A DNA stretch of 64,000 nucleotides from Micromonospora costi (lineage in GTDB: Bacteria > Actinomycetota > Actinomycetes > Mycobacteriales > Micromonosporaceae). The number at the start of each line of letters is the position of its first letter. Within the stretch, counting starts at the first letter, position 1. This document shows positions 1 through 8,085 of this stretch, one piece after another. The DNA is taken from assembly GCF_003626655.1 (NCBI RefSeq), contig NZ_RBAN01000001.1:992001-1056000 (forward strand). The letters run 5' to 3'. Both the position numbers and the translations under genes were made by a program. The notes below the pieces were generated by a model that worked only from the letters and a program-made list of their open reading frames with translations, had not been told where the DNA came from and ran no database searches.

Positions 1-406
<406 letters not shown>

Positions 407-440
407 GCGGACGACCCCGGAGAGCCCGCCGGGGAAGGGC

Positions 441-1184
441 TCAGGAGAGCTGGGCGTACGGGCTCGTCGCCACCTCCGTGCCGTCCGGCAGGGTGGTGAT
501 CGAGAAGTCCGAGAACACGTTCGGGGCCACGTTCTGCAGCTGGCGCAGGCACTCCACGGCCAGCTCGCGGATCTCCACGTCGGCCTGCTCGGTGGCGCGC
601 ATCGCGATGAAGTGCCGCCAGGCCCGGTAGTTGCCGGTCACCACGATCCGGGTCTCGGTGGCGTTGGGCAGCACGGCGCGCGCCGCCTGGCGGGCCTGCT
701 TGCGCCGCAGCGTGGCGTTCTCCACGTCGGCGAAGCGCTGCTCCAGCCCCTCCAGCAACTCGGTGTACGCCCGGACGCTCGCCTCGGCGGCCTCGACGAA
801 CCTCTTGTGCAGCTCCGGGTCCTCGGCGATCACCCGGGGCTCGACCATGGCCGCGTCGCGCTCGGGGACGTAGCGCTGGGAGAGCTGGGAGTACGAGAAG
901 TGCCGGTGGCGGATCAGCTCGTGCGTGAAGGAGCGGGAGATCCCGGTGAAGTAGAAGGTCACCGAGCCGTGCTCCAGCACCGACAGGTGACCGACCTCGA
1001 GGATGTGCGCCAGGTAGCCGGCGTTGGTGGCGGTCGCCGGGTTGGGCTTGCGCCACGACTGGTAGCAGGCCCGGCCGGCGAACTCGGCGAGCGCCTGGCC
1101 CCCCTCGGCGTCGGTGGACCACGGCACGTCGTCCGGCGCCTCGAAGTGGGTCCACGCGATCAACTTCACCTGGGGCTGCACCAT
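441..1184 (-). CDS. thyX: FAD-dependent thymidylate synthase ThyX
   Basis: Makes dTMP from dUMP with methylenetetrahydrofolate as carbon donor and FAD/NADPH as reductant. The ThyX signature [13 protein letters not shown] is at residues 92-104 of a 247-residue protein, the usual family length, and the preceding GHLSVLEH block is also typical. Start choice: ATG 1193 would have GAGGA directly abutting it. For ATG 1184 the same GAGGA lies 9 nt upstream, so 1184 is preferred. It precedes dapA on the same strand with a 46 bp gap. Upstream lies a 530 bp non-coding stretch rich in palindromes, which must hold the promoter. Confidence 0.96.
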   Translation of the reverse strand: MVQPQVKLIAWTHFEAPDDVPWSTDAEGGQALAEFAGRACYQSWRKPNPATATNAGYLAHILEVGHLSVLEHGSVTFYFTGISRSFTHELIRHRHFSYSQLSQRYVPERDAAMVEPRVIAEDPELHKRFVEAAEASVRAYTELLEGLEQRFADVENATLRRKQARQAARAVLPNATETRIVVTGNYRAWRHFIAMRATEQADVEIRELAVECLRQLQNVAPNVFSDFSITTLPDGTEVATSPYAQLS

Positions 1185-1715
1185 GTCCGGCATTCCTCGG
1201 ACTGTAGTGGGAGCCGCCGCCGGCCCCAAGTCGCCTCGCCCCCGTGCAACGTCGGTCACGCCGGAACCGGCCCTGCCGGACCGTGCCGGCCCGCGCCCTC
1301 TGGTGCCGGATCGCCCGCGGCGTCACCCTCTGCCGGCAGCCGTCGGGTAGGCGAACAGCAGCCTGGTTGATCGTCACGAACGAGTTCAGCTCCCTCAGGG
1401 AGCACGTCCCCAGCCCACTGTCGAGCTGCCCCAGAAGTGGGGCACCCGACGGAGGCCGGGCAGCCCGGGAAGGGTCGCCCCAGGCAGCCAGCGACACCGA
1501 CAGCTACAGCGACAGCAAGAGCGACGGCTGCCCCAGATCTGGGGCAGCTCGACAGGCCCCGAGCGTGGCACCGGGAGCAGCACGAGCCCGCGGCGGGCGT
1601 CGGCGGATCGCGGGCCGGCGGACCGCGGAGGACCGACGACCAAGGGCGCAGGCCGAGGACCGAGGGCACAGGGCTGACCAACCAGGGCCCGGCCCCGGGG
1701 CGGGGGCGGCAGGCG
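1185..1715. other. Gene-free interval with palindromes upstream of thyX
   Basis: No convincing reading frame with a ribosome site was found here. The interval holds a perfect palindrome GCTCCCT-C-AGGGAGC at 1389-1403, the GCCCCAG palindromes described separately, and a short imperfect run of GACAGC-like repeats at about 1490-1520. It separates thyX from the DUF2752 gene, both on the minus strand, so it should contain the thyX promoter and the end of the upstream transcript. Confidence 0.55.
1420..1554. repeat. Pair of TGCCCCA palindromes in inverted orientation
   Basis: A 22-bp perfect palindrome GCTGCCCCAGA/TCTGGGGCAGC lies at 1527-1548. A related hairpin, arms TGCCCCA and TGGGGCA around GAAG, lies at 1427-1444. 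The 15-mer GTCGAGCTGCCCCAG at 1420-1434 is repeated in inverted orientation at 1539-1553. Such symmetry suggests a dyad bound by a protein or an interspersed repeat unit. It is too far from both flanking genes to be a simple terminator. Confidence 0.7.
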
Positions 1716-2267
1716 TCAGACGTACAGCGAGGTGAAGGGCGCCCAGGGCAGGTTGCGGAGCACCGAGAAGGCCATCCAGGCGGCCAGGAAGCCGCCGATC
1801 ACCTTGCTGCTGATGCGCAGCTCCGGAAGGCGCCAGCCGAACGCCTGCTGCCCCGCCCAGGCGACGAAGAGGTACGCGAGGAAGGGCAGCGCGAAGACGA
1901 ACAGGAAGTGGTGCCGGGCGGCGGCCGGCAGGTCGCCGTGCACCACGTACCAGAGCGCGCGCGTGCCGCCGCACCCCGGGCAGTCCAGGCCGGTGGTGAG
2001 CTTCAACAGGCAGCTGGGCGCGGCGTCGGGCGCCGAGCGGGTGGGGTCGCTGATCAGCGTGTAGGCGATGCCGGCCGCGACGCAGCCGAGCGCGGCCAGC
2101 GGCACGGCCCACCGCGGCGAGCGGTCGTAGAGGCGCATGACGAACCGGGTGAGCCGGTCGGGCTCCGCCGCCGGGTAGGGCTGCGCCGGATCGGGCTGGA
2201 CCGGATCGGGCGGCAGTGCCTGGGTCGCCGAATGCGGCGGGACGGCCGGCCCGTCAACGCTCGTCAC
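1716..2267 (-). CDS. DUF2752 family membrane protein
   Basis: A 183-residue protein with a Pro-rich cytosolic N-terminus of about 45 residues followed by about four membrane segments. The DUF2752 hallmark CPGCGGTRA is present at the end of an extramembrane loop; its two cysteines could bind a metal or form a disulfide. Function is unknown for the family. The GTG start at 2267 lies 4 bp after the AlkX stop with GGTGAG as a Shine-Dalgarno, so the two genes are probably one transcript. Earlier in-frame starts would overlap the AlkX gene heavily and lack a ribosome site. Confidence 0.8.
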   Translation of the reverse strand: MTSVDGPAVPPHSATQALPPDPVQPDPAQPYPAAEPDRLTRFVMRLYDRSPRWAVPLAALGCVAAGIAYTLISDPTRSAPDAAPSCLLKLTTGLDCPGCGGTRALWYVVHGDLPAAARHHFLFVFALPFLAYLFVAWAGQQAFGWRLPELRISSKVIGGFLAAWMAFSVLRNLPWAPFTSLYV

Positions 2268-2271
2268 GCGC

Positions 2272-3501
2272 TCACCGTACACCGGCAACGCCCACCAGCG
2301 CGGCGGCCAGCGGGCCGGCCAGGTCACCGGCGGTCGGCGGGGCCACCGCGTCGAGCCCGAGCCACCCGGCGAGCCGGTAGAGCTCGGCGGCGAGCGCCAC
2401 GGCGGTCTCGCCCGGGTCGGCGCCGGGCTCCACCCAGGCGGAGGGCACCAGCAGCGCACCGGCCTTCCGGTCGGCCTTGAGGTCGACCCGGGCGGTGAAG
2501 CGCTCCCCCTGCAGGAACGGGAGCACGTAGTAGCCGTACACCCGCTGCGGGGCCGGGACGTAGATCTCGATGCGGTAGCTGAAGTCGAAGAGCCGCTCGG
2601 TGCGGTTGCGCTCCCAGACCAGCGGGTCGAACGGGCTCACGAGCGTGTTGCCGCGCACCCACCGGGGCAGCCGCGCCTGGGCGTGCAGCCACGCCGGCTG
2701 CCGCCAGCCCGCCACCGTGACCGGCACCAGCTCGCCCGCCTCGACCAGCTCGGCGATCGCCTGCCGGGCGCCGGCCAGGGGCAGCCGGAAGTAGTCACGC
2801 AGCTCCGGCTCGGCGGCCACGCCGAGCGACCGGGCGGCGACCGCCACCAGCGTGCGGTACGCCTCGGCGTCGGTCGGCGTCGGCGCGTTCAGGGCCGCGG
2901 CGGGCAGCACCCGCTCGGGCAGGTCGTAGCGGCGGGCGAAGGAGGTCGTGCGCTCGGCCGCGGCCACCTCGCCGGCCCAGAACAGGAACTCCAGCGCCCG
3001 CTTCACCGCCGACCAGTTCCACCCCCAGTTGCCGGTCTCCCGGGGCGCGTCGTGCTCGATCTCGGCGGCCGTCAGCGGCCCGCGGGCGGCCACCTCGTCG
3101 CGGACCCACGCGACCAGCTCGGGCTGCTCCTGGGCGATGCGGCGCATCCCGCCCCAGGACTCGCTGTGCGCACGGGCCATCCGCCACCGCAGCGCCGCGT
3201 GCAGGCCGACGGGGACGAGCGACGCCTCGTGCCCCCAGTATTCGAAGAGCTCGCGGGGGCGGCGGTAGGCGGCGGTGTCGAGCAGGCCCGTCGGGTAGGG
3301 ACCGAGCCGGCTGTAGAGCGGCAGGTAGTGGGCCCGCTGGAGCACGTTGACCGAATCCATCTGGATCAGACCGACCCGGTCGAGCACCCGGCGCAGGTGG
3401 CGACGGGTGGGCGCGCCCGTGGGCGCCGGGTCGGCGAACCCCTGCGCGGCGAGCGCCACGCGGCGGGCCTGGGCGAGCGAGAGCGATTCCGGTGCGGCCA
3501 T
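2272..3501 (-). CDS. AlkX/YcaQ-type winged-helix DNA glycosylase
   Basis: Member of the HTH_42 (DUF1006, YcaQ) family, whose characterised members excise alkylated bases and unhook interstrand crosslinks. The 409-residue length and the whole-protein pattern fit. The catalytic motif, QxQ in AlkZ and QxD in AlkX/YcaQ, reads Q47-M48-D49 here, followed by SVNVLQRAHYL, so it belongs to the AlkX branch. The ATG at 3501 is chosen because a TAGGGT -10 box lies 8 nt upstream (leaderless) and longer versions run into the divergent gene. It is followed closely by the DUF2752 gene. A role in repair of genotoxic damage is inferred from the family. Confidence 0.88.
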   Translation of the reverse strand: MAAPESLSLAQARRVALAAQGFADPAPTGAPTRRHLRRVLDRVGLIQMDSVNVLQRAHYLPLYSRLGPYPTGLLDTAAYRRPRELFEYWGHEASLVPVGLHAALRWRMARAHSESWGGMRRIAQEQPELVAWVRDEVAARGPLTAAEIEHDAPRETGNWGWNWSAVKRALEFLFWAGEVAAAERTTSFARRYDLPERVLPAAALNAPTPTDAEAYRTLVAVAARSLGVAAEPELRDYFRLPLAGARQAIAELVEAGELVPVTVAGWRQPAWLHAQARLPRWVRGNTLVSPFDPLVWERNRTERLFDFSYRIEIYVPAPQRVYGYYVLPFLQGERFTARVDLKADRKAGALLVPSAWVEPGADPGETAVALAAELYRLAGWLGLDAVAPPTAGDLAGPLAAALVGVAGVR

Positions 3502-3581
3502 CGCGGGCGACCCTAGCCCAGGCGTACGACACCGCGGCGCGGATACTGGACGCAACGCCCGCCGGGGCATAGAACGGTGCG
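3502..3581. promoter_or_regulatory. Divergent promoters, AlkX (-) and GNAT (+)
   Basis: Forward: TGGACG at 3547-3552, 17 nt spacer, TAGAAC at 3570-3575, then 6 nt to the ATG at 3582. Reverse: TAGGGT at 3515-3510, then 8 nt to the ATG at 3501. Both genes lack a Shine-Dalgarno and look leaderless. Confidence 0.55.
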
Positions 3582-4136
3582 ATGCGCACCATCCGCCCGG
3601 AGGAGCCGGACGACGCCGAGGCGGTCGCCCGGGTGCATGTGCACGGCTGGCAGGCCGGCTACGCCGGCGTCATGCCCGACGAGGTGCTGCGGCGGCTCAA
3701 CGTGGCCGCCTGGGCGCAGCGCCGGCGCGACGTCGGTACGGCCGACCCGGAGCACCCCTTCACCACCCTGCTCGCGGAGGCGGACGGCGACGGCGTGGTG
3801 GGGTTCACCTCCTTCGGGCCGTACCGGATCGACCAGGACCGCGCGACCCTCGACCCGACCTGCGGCGAGATCCTCTCCCTCTACGTCGAGCCGGCGCACT
3901 GGGGCGACGGCACCGCCCGCGCGCTGTTCGCGGCCGCCCGGGCGGGACTGGCCGCGCGGGGCTGGTCGGCGTACCGGCTGTGGGTCCTGGAGGAGAACGG
4001 CCGCGCCCGCCGCTTCTGCGCGCGGGCCGGCCTGTCACCGGACGGAGAGAGGTCGACCTACCCGGTGCCGCTCTCCGGCGGGCGCCCGCCGGTCGGGCTG
4101 GTCGAGCTGCGGTACGCCGGACGCCTCGACGGGTGA
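3582..4136 (+). CDS. GNAT family N-acetyltransferase
   Basis: A 184-residue single-domain acetyl-CoA-dependent acyltransferase. Motif A is visible as ILSLYVEPAHWGDGTARALF, with the degenerate Gly-rich acetyl-CoA loop WGDGTA, and a motif B-like segment (ENGRARRFCARAGL) follows. The substrate is not predictable. It is transcribed from its own leaderless promoter. Its last 102 bp overlap the 3' end of the convergent GT87 gene, so the two transcripts are antisense to each other there. Confidence 0.88.
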   Translation: MRTIRPEEPDDAEAVARVHVHGWQAGYAGVMPDEVLRRLNVAAWAQRRRDVGTADPEHPFTTLLAEADGDGVVGFTSFGPYRIDQDRATLDPTCGEILSLYVEPAHWGDGTARALFAAARAGLAARGWSAYRLWVLEENGRARRFCARAGLSPDGERSTYPVPLSGGRPPVGLVELRYAGRLDG

Positions 4137-5312
4137 GCCGGCCGGCGCCGCCGCGCGGCGGATCGGCACGAAGGCCAGCAGCGCGAGGCTGATCCAGACG
4201 TAGGTGTTGCTGCCCAGGAAGCCGTCCAGCCCCGTGAAGTCCCGCTCCCAGGCCCAGACGATCCGGCTGATCAGGAACCCGTACCCGACGCTCGCGGCGG
4301 CCAGCAGCAGACGCCGCCGGCGCCCGCGGGCGGGCGCGGCCATGGCGTTGTCCACCAGCAGGATCAGCGCGGGCAGCAGCCAGACCAGGTGGTGGACCCA
4401 GGTGACCGGGCTCACCAGGCACATCACGGCGCCGGTCAGGGCCAGCCCGGCGGCCTCGTCGCCGGCGGCCGCGGCGGCCCGGGACCGCCAGGCCCACAGC
4501 GCGAGCGTGCCGAGCACCAGGACCAGCCAGGCGACCGTGCTCGGGTGCTCCGGATCGAGCCGGGCGACCACCCCGCGCAGCGACTGGTTGGAGACGAACG
4601 CCAACTCCCCCACGCGGTTGGTGTTCCACAGCGCCTCGGTCCAGAACTCGCGGGAGGCGTCCGGGAACAGCGCGGCGGCCACCAGGGTCGCCCCGGCGGC
4701 GGTGGCCATCGACGTGAACGCCGCGCGCCAGCGCCGGGTCACCAGCAGGTAGACGATGAAGATGCCGGGCGTCAGCTTGATGGCGGTGGCCAGGCCGATG
4801 CCGACGCCCGCCCAGCGGTTGCCGGCCGGCAGCAGCCGGAGCAGGTCCACCGCGACGAGGAAGAGCAGCAGCATGTTGACCTGGCCGAAGTTGACCGTCT
4901 CGCGCATCGGCTCGAACGCCGCGGCCAGGCACAGCGCCACCGCGAGGGCCAGCCAGCGGGTCCACCCCGCCCGGCGGGCGATCGGGTCGACCAGCCACCA
5001 GAACAGCACCACGGTCACCGCGACCGTGGCGGTCACGCTGATGACGATGGCGACGAGCCACGGCACGTACGCCATGGGGAGCATGACCAGGGCGGCGAAG
5101 GGCGGGTACGTGAAGCCGTACTGGGTGAACGGCCGCAGGTAGTCGTAGATCTCGCCGCCGTCGCGCGCCCACCAGCGGAGCGCGCCGTAGTAGACCTGGA
5201 GGTCGAAGAAGCCGTGCCGGACGGCGGCCACGGCCAGGAAGGCGGTCACCGCGACGGCGAGCAGGACCACGCCGACGACCTCCGCGATCGTCCTTCTGGC
5301 ACCCTGCGCCAC
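4035..5312 (-). CDS. GT87 family polyprenyl-phosphate mannosyl/arabinosyl-type glycosyltransferase
   Basis: A 425-residue polytopic membrane protein with about ten hydrophobic segments. The early extracytoplasmic loop (FFDLQVYYGA, GEIYDYLRPFTQYGFTYPP) and the later NFGQVN and GIGLATAIKLTPG motifs are those of the DUF2029/GT87 family. Known members add alpha-1,2-linked mannose from polyprenyl-phosphate-mannose during cell-envelope glycolipid synthesis. The GTG at 5312 is chosen because GAGGGAGG lies 5-12 nt upstream; the GTG at 5342 has no such site. The C-terminus overlaps the convergent GNAT gene by 102 bp. The donor and acceptor cannot be assigned. Confidence 0.82.
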   Translation of the reverse strand: MAQGARRTIAEVVGVVLLAVAVTAFLAVAAVRHGFFDLQVYYGALRWWARDGGEIYDYLRPFTQYGFTYPPFAALVMLPMAYVPWLVAIVISVTATVAVTVVLFWWLVDPIARRAGWTRWLALAVALCLAAAFEPMRETVNFGQVNMLLLFLVAVDLLRLLPAGNRWAGVGIGLATAIKLTPGIFIVYLLVTRRWRAAFTSMATAAGATLVAAALFPDASREFWTEALWNTNRVGELAFVSNQSLRGVVARLDPEHPSTVAWLVLVLGTLALWAWRSRAAAAAGDEAAGLALTGAVMCLVSPVTWVHHLVWLLPALILLVDNAMAAPARGRRRRLLLAAASVGYGFLISRIVWAWERDFTGLDGFLGSNTYVWISLALLAFVPIRRAAAPAGSPVEASGVPQLDQPDRRAPAGERHRVGRPLSVR

Positions 5313-5333
5313 CGTCGCCTCCCTCGCCCTGCG

Positions 5334-5347
5334 TAGGCTCACGTCCC
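5334..5347 (+). promoter_or_regulatory. -10 box for leaderless GNAT gene
   Basis: TAGGCT at 5334-5339 lies 8 nt before the ATG at 5348, and no Shine-Dalgarno is present. No clear -35 is visible. The box sits immediately upstream of the divergent GT87 start. Confidence 0.45.
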
Positions 5348-5953
5348 ATGGCTCTCGGGTACGTCCGCCCGGCGCGTCCGGAAGACGCCGGCGAGATCGC
5401 ACGCATCCAGCTCGCGACCTGGCGGGTCGCCTATCGCCGGATCCTGCCCCGGCACGTCCTCGACAACCTGGACGAGGCGTGGCTCACGCGGCGGTGGGCC
5501 GCCGCGGTGCAGGAGCCGCCCTCGGGCGCCCACCGGGTGCTGGTCGCCGTCGAACAGGCCGAGCAATCGTATCTGGTGGGGTTCGCGGCCTCCGGTCCGG
5601 CCGACGCGGAGGCGCTCGCCCCGAACGAGCCGGCCGAGGCGCTCGGGGACGACGTCGTGGCGGTCACCGACCTGCTGGTGGAGCCACGCTGGGGGCGGCG
5701 CGGGCACGGCAGCCGGCTGCTCGCCGCGAGCGTGGACCTGTGGCGCGAGGACGGCTTCGGCCGCGCGGTGGCCTGGGCCTTCGACGGCGACGCGGCCACC
5801 CGGAAGTTCCTCGCGAGCGCCGGTTGGGAGCCCGACGGCGCCGGCCGGGCGCTCGACGTGGACGACATGCTCGTCCCGCAGCTCCGCCTGCACGTGACGC
5901 TGCCGGCCGCCGGCGAGCCGGCCGCGCCGGCGCAGGCCGCGCCGGCCGACTGA
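5348..5953 (+). CDS. GNAT family N-acetyltransferase
   Basis: A 201-residue acetyltransferase. The acetyl-CoA-binding motif A is clear (VTDLLVEPRWGRRGHGSRLL, with the RRGHGS loop), followed by AFDGDAATRKFLASAGW typical of the motif B region. The last 20 residues are Ala/Pro-rich and probably disordered. The substrate is unknown. It is divergent from GT87 and convergent with the sugar permease gene, from which it is separated by a strong hairpin. Confidence 0.88.
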   Translation: MALGYVRPARPEDAGEIARIQLATWRVAYRRILPRHVLDNLDEAWLTRRWAAAVQEPPSGAHRVLVAVEQAEQSYLVGFAASGPADAEALAPNEPAEALGDDVVAVTDLLVEPRWGRRGHGSRLLAASVDLWREDGFGRAVAWAFDGDAATRKFLASAGWEPDGAGRALDVDDMLVPQLRLHVTLPAAGEPAAPAQAAPAD

Positions 5954-5965
5954 CCGTCCCGGTCA

Positions 5966-5991
5966 CCCCCGCCGGCCCGTGCCGGCGGGGG
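5966..5991. terminator. Bidirectional hairpin terminator between convergent genes
   Basis: Perfect 11-bp stem CCCCCGCCGGC / GCCGGCGGGGG with a CCGT loop, placed between the stop codons of the GNAT gene and the sugar permease. There is no U-tract, as is usual in GC-rich actinobacteria. Confidence 0.75.
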
Positions 5992-5999
5992 CGCGCCGG

Positions 6000-6893
6000 T
6001 CAGCCCTTGTCGGAGCCGTCGTTGGCGTCGCGTACGAAGTAGCGCTGGAACACCACGAAGATGATCGCGACGGGGATGGTGGCCAGCAGGGCGGCGCCCA
6101 GCTTCAGCGGGTACTGGCTGCCCTTGCCGAGCGAGCCGCTCACCAGGTCCGCGAGCCCGCGCGGCAGCGTGAACAGGTCCGGGTCCTGCACGGCCACCAG
6201 GCTGTGCGGGAACTCGTTCCAGGAGCCCTGGAACGACAGGATGGTCAGGGTGATGAGCGCCGGCTTCGCCATGGGCAGCACCACCGACCAGAAGGTGCGG
6301 AAGACGCTCGCCCCGTCGATGCGGGCCGCCTCCTCCACGCTCACCGGGATCGACTCGAAGAACTGCTTCATGATGAACACGCCGGCCGCGTCGGCGAGCA
6401 GCGGCACGATGAGCCCGGTGTAGCTGTTGTACATGCCGAGCTGGTTGAGCACCAGGAACTTCGGGATGAGCAGCACCACCGGCGGCACGGCCATGACGGC
6501 GACCACCCCGGCGAAGAGCCCGGCGCGGCCGCGGAAGGTCAGCCGCGCCAGCGCGTAGCCCGCGAGCGAGTCGAAGAACACCCGGCCCAGGGTGACCAGG
6601 ACGGTGACGAGCAGCGAGTTGCCGAGCCAGAGCGGGAAGTTGGTGCCCGCGAAGATCCGCTCGAAGCCGGCCAGCGACAGCGGGTCGGGGATCGGCGAGA
6701 GCGGGTTGGCCGCCGCGTCCGGCTCGGTCTTGAAGGAGTTGCCGAGCTGGATGACGAACGGGTAGAGGAAGACGAGCCCGAAGAAGACCAGCGTCGCGTA
6801 CCCCAGGATCCGGGAGACCAGGGTGCGCCGGTCGCGGCGCCGGCGCGGCGCGGGCGCCGCCGCGACCGGCGGGCGGTCGGTCAGCACGGCCAT
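6000..6893 (-). CDS. Carbohydrate ABC transporter permease, MalG-type
   Basis: A 297-residue inner-membrane permease with six predicted spanning segments. The cytosolic EAA loop that contacts the ATPase reads EEAARIDGAS near residue 195. It is the second of two permeases; its ATG begins 2 nt after the upstream permease stop, so they are cotranscribed. No ATPase gene is present, which in actinobacteria usually means a shared MsiK-type ATPase encoded elsewhere energises the system. The N-terminal 25 residues are Arg/Ala/Pro-rich and cytosolic. Confidence 0.92.
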   Translation of the reverse strand: MAVLTDRPPVAAAPAPRRRRDRRTLVSRILGYATLVFFGLVFLYPFVIQLGNSFKTEPDAAANPLSPIPDPLSLAGFERIFAGTNFPLWLGNSLLVTVLVTLGRVFFDSLAGYALARLTFRGRAGLFAGVVAVMAVPPVVLLIPKFLVLNQLGMYNSYTGLIVPLLADAAGVFIMKQFFESIPVSVEEAARIDGASVFRTFWSVVLPMAKPALITLTILSFQGSWNEFPHSLVAVQDPDLFTLPRGLADLVSGSLGKGSQYPLKLGAALLATIPVAIIFVVFQRYFVRDANDGSDKG

Positions 6894-6894
6894 G

Positions 6895-8016
6895 TCAGGA
6901 CCCTTCCGGTGCGCGTCGACGCCACCAGCCGCGGCGCCGCCCGACCGGGTCCCGGTCGGCCATGACCCGGCGCTGGATCAGCGTGAACACGATGATGATC
7001 AGGAACAGCACGAACGAGATGGCCGCGCCGGAGCCGTAGTCGAAGTCCCGGAACGCGGTCCGGTACGACAGGTACGCCGGCGTGAGGGTGGTCTTCGCCG
7101 GATCGCCCTGGCTCATCACGTACACCTGGTCGAAGACCTGCCAGGAGCCGATCAGGCCGAGCGTGACCACGAGGAACGTGGTCGGCCTGATCAAGGGCAG
7201 GGTGACGTGGCGGAACCGCTGCCACCGGCTCGCGCCGTCGAGCGTGCTGGCCTCGTCCAGCGTCACCGGCACGTTCTGGAGCGCGGCGAGGAACATCAGC
7301 ATGAACGTGCCGGAGGTCGTCCAGATCACCAGCGTGATGATCGAGACCATGGCGACGCTCGGCCCGGAGAACCAGTCCCACCAGCTCAGGCCGAACGGGC
7401 CGCCGCCGGTCAGCGCGGCCGGCGGGGTGTCCACGCCGAGCGCGCCGAGGAGCAGGTGCAGCACGCCGCGGGAGTCGGCGAACCACTGCGGTCCGGTGAC
7501 GCCGAGGAGGCCGAGCAGCTTGTTGACCGCTCCCGAGTTGGCGAACAGGAACAGGAACACCACGCTGATCGCGACCGAGCTGGTGACCGACGGGAAGTAG
7601 AAGGCGCTGCGGAAGAAGCCCTTGCCCTTCAGCATCCGGTTGTTGACCACCAGCGCGAGACCGAGGGCCAGCACGGTCTGCGCCGGCACGACGATCCCCA
7701 CGTAGTAGATGTTGTTGCGGATGCTGGTCATGAAGTCGCGCCGGTCCAGGCCGTCCTCGGCGAACAGCCGGGTGTAGTTGTCCGCCCCGACGAACGGCAC
7801 GTCCCCGGTGAACGGGCTGCCCTGGCCGTTCCAGTCGGTGAGGCTCACCCAGAGCGCCATCAGGATCGGCAGCAGCAGGAAGAGCCCGAGGATCACGACG
7901 ACCGGCGCGACGAAGAGCCAGCCGGCGAGGTTCTCGTTGCTCCGGGTGCCGCGACCGCGCCGCCGGGGTGCCCTGCCGCGTACGGCGGCCGGCACCGCGG
8001 GTGCCTCCGTTGCCAT
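6895..8016 (-). CDS. Carbohydrate ABC transporter permease, MalF-type
   Basis: A 373-residue permease with the LFVAPVVVILGLFLLLPI first membrane segment preceded by a basic N-terminus, a large periplasmic insertion, and an EAA loop (DEASTLDGAS) near residue 260. It pairs with the downstream MalG-type permease to form the channel. The ATG at 8016 is preceded by GGGAGGGAG. A strong hairpin separates it from the solute-binding protein gene upstream. Sugar specificity cannot be read from the permease. Confidence 0.92.
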   Translation of the reverse strand: MATEAPAVPAAVRGRAPRRRGRGTRSNENLAGWLFVAPVVVILGLFLLLPILMALWVSLTDWNGQGSPFTGDVPFVGADNYTRLFAEDGLDRRDFMTSIRNNIYYVGIVVPAQTVLALGLALVVNNRMLKGKGFFRSAFYFPSVTSSVAISVVFLFLFANSGAVNKLLGLLGVTGPQWFADSRGVLHLLLGALGVDTPPAALTGGGPFGLSWWDWFSGPSVAMVSIITLVIWTTSGTFMLMFLAALQNVPVTLDEASTLDGASRWQRFRHVTLPLIRPTTFLVVTLGLIGSWQVFDQVYVMSQGDPAKTTLTPAYLSYRTAFRDFDYGSGAAISFVLFLIIIVFTLIQRRVMADRDPVGRRRGWWRRRAPEGS

Positions 8017-8041
8017 CTCCCCTCCCTGTCCTCCAGTGGGA

Positions 8042-8082
8042 GGTGCGCGGGGACCCCGGGTTCCGGCCGGGGCCCCCGCACC
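8042..8082 (-). terminator. Intra-operon hairpin after the binding-protein gene
   Basis: The arms GGTGCGCGGGGACCCCGG and CCGGGGCCCCCGCACC form a long stem with one bulge, immediately 3' of the solute-binding protein stop and before the permease start. Such hairpins usually stabilise the binding-protein message or partly terminate, giving more binding protein than permease. The function here is inferred. Confidence 0.6.
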
Positions 8083-8085
8083 ACC

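Noticed and set aside
1185..1715. A tRNA or small RNA gene in the empty region upstream of thyX
   Set aside because: No cloverleaf, no CCA-like end and no promoter/terminator pair could be made out; only palindromes are supported.
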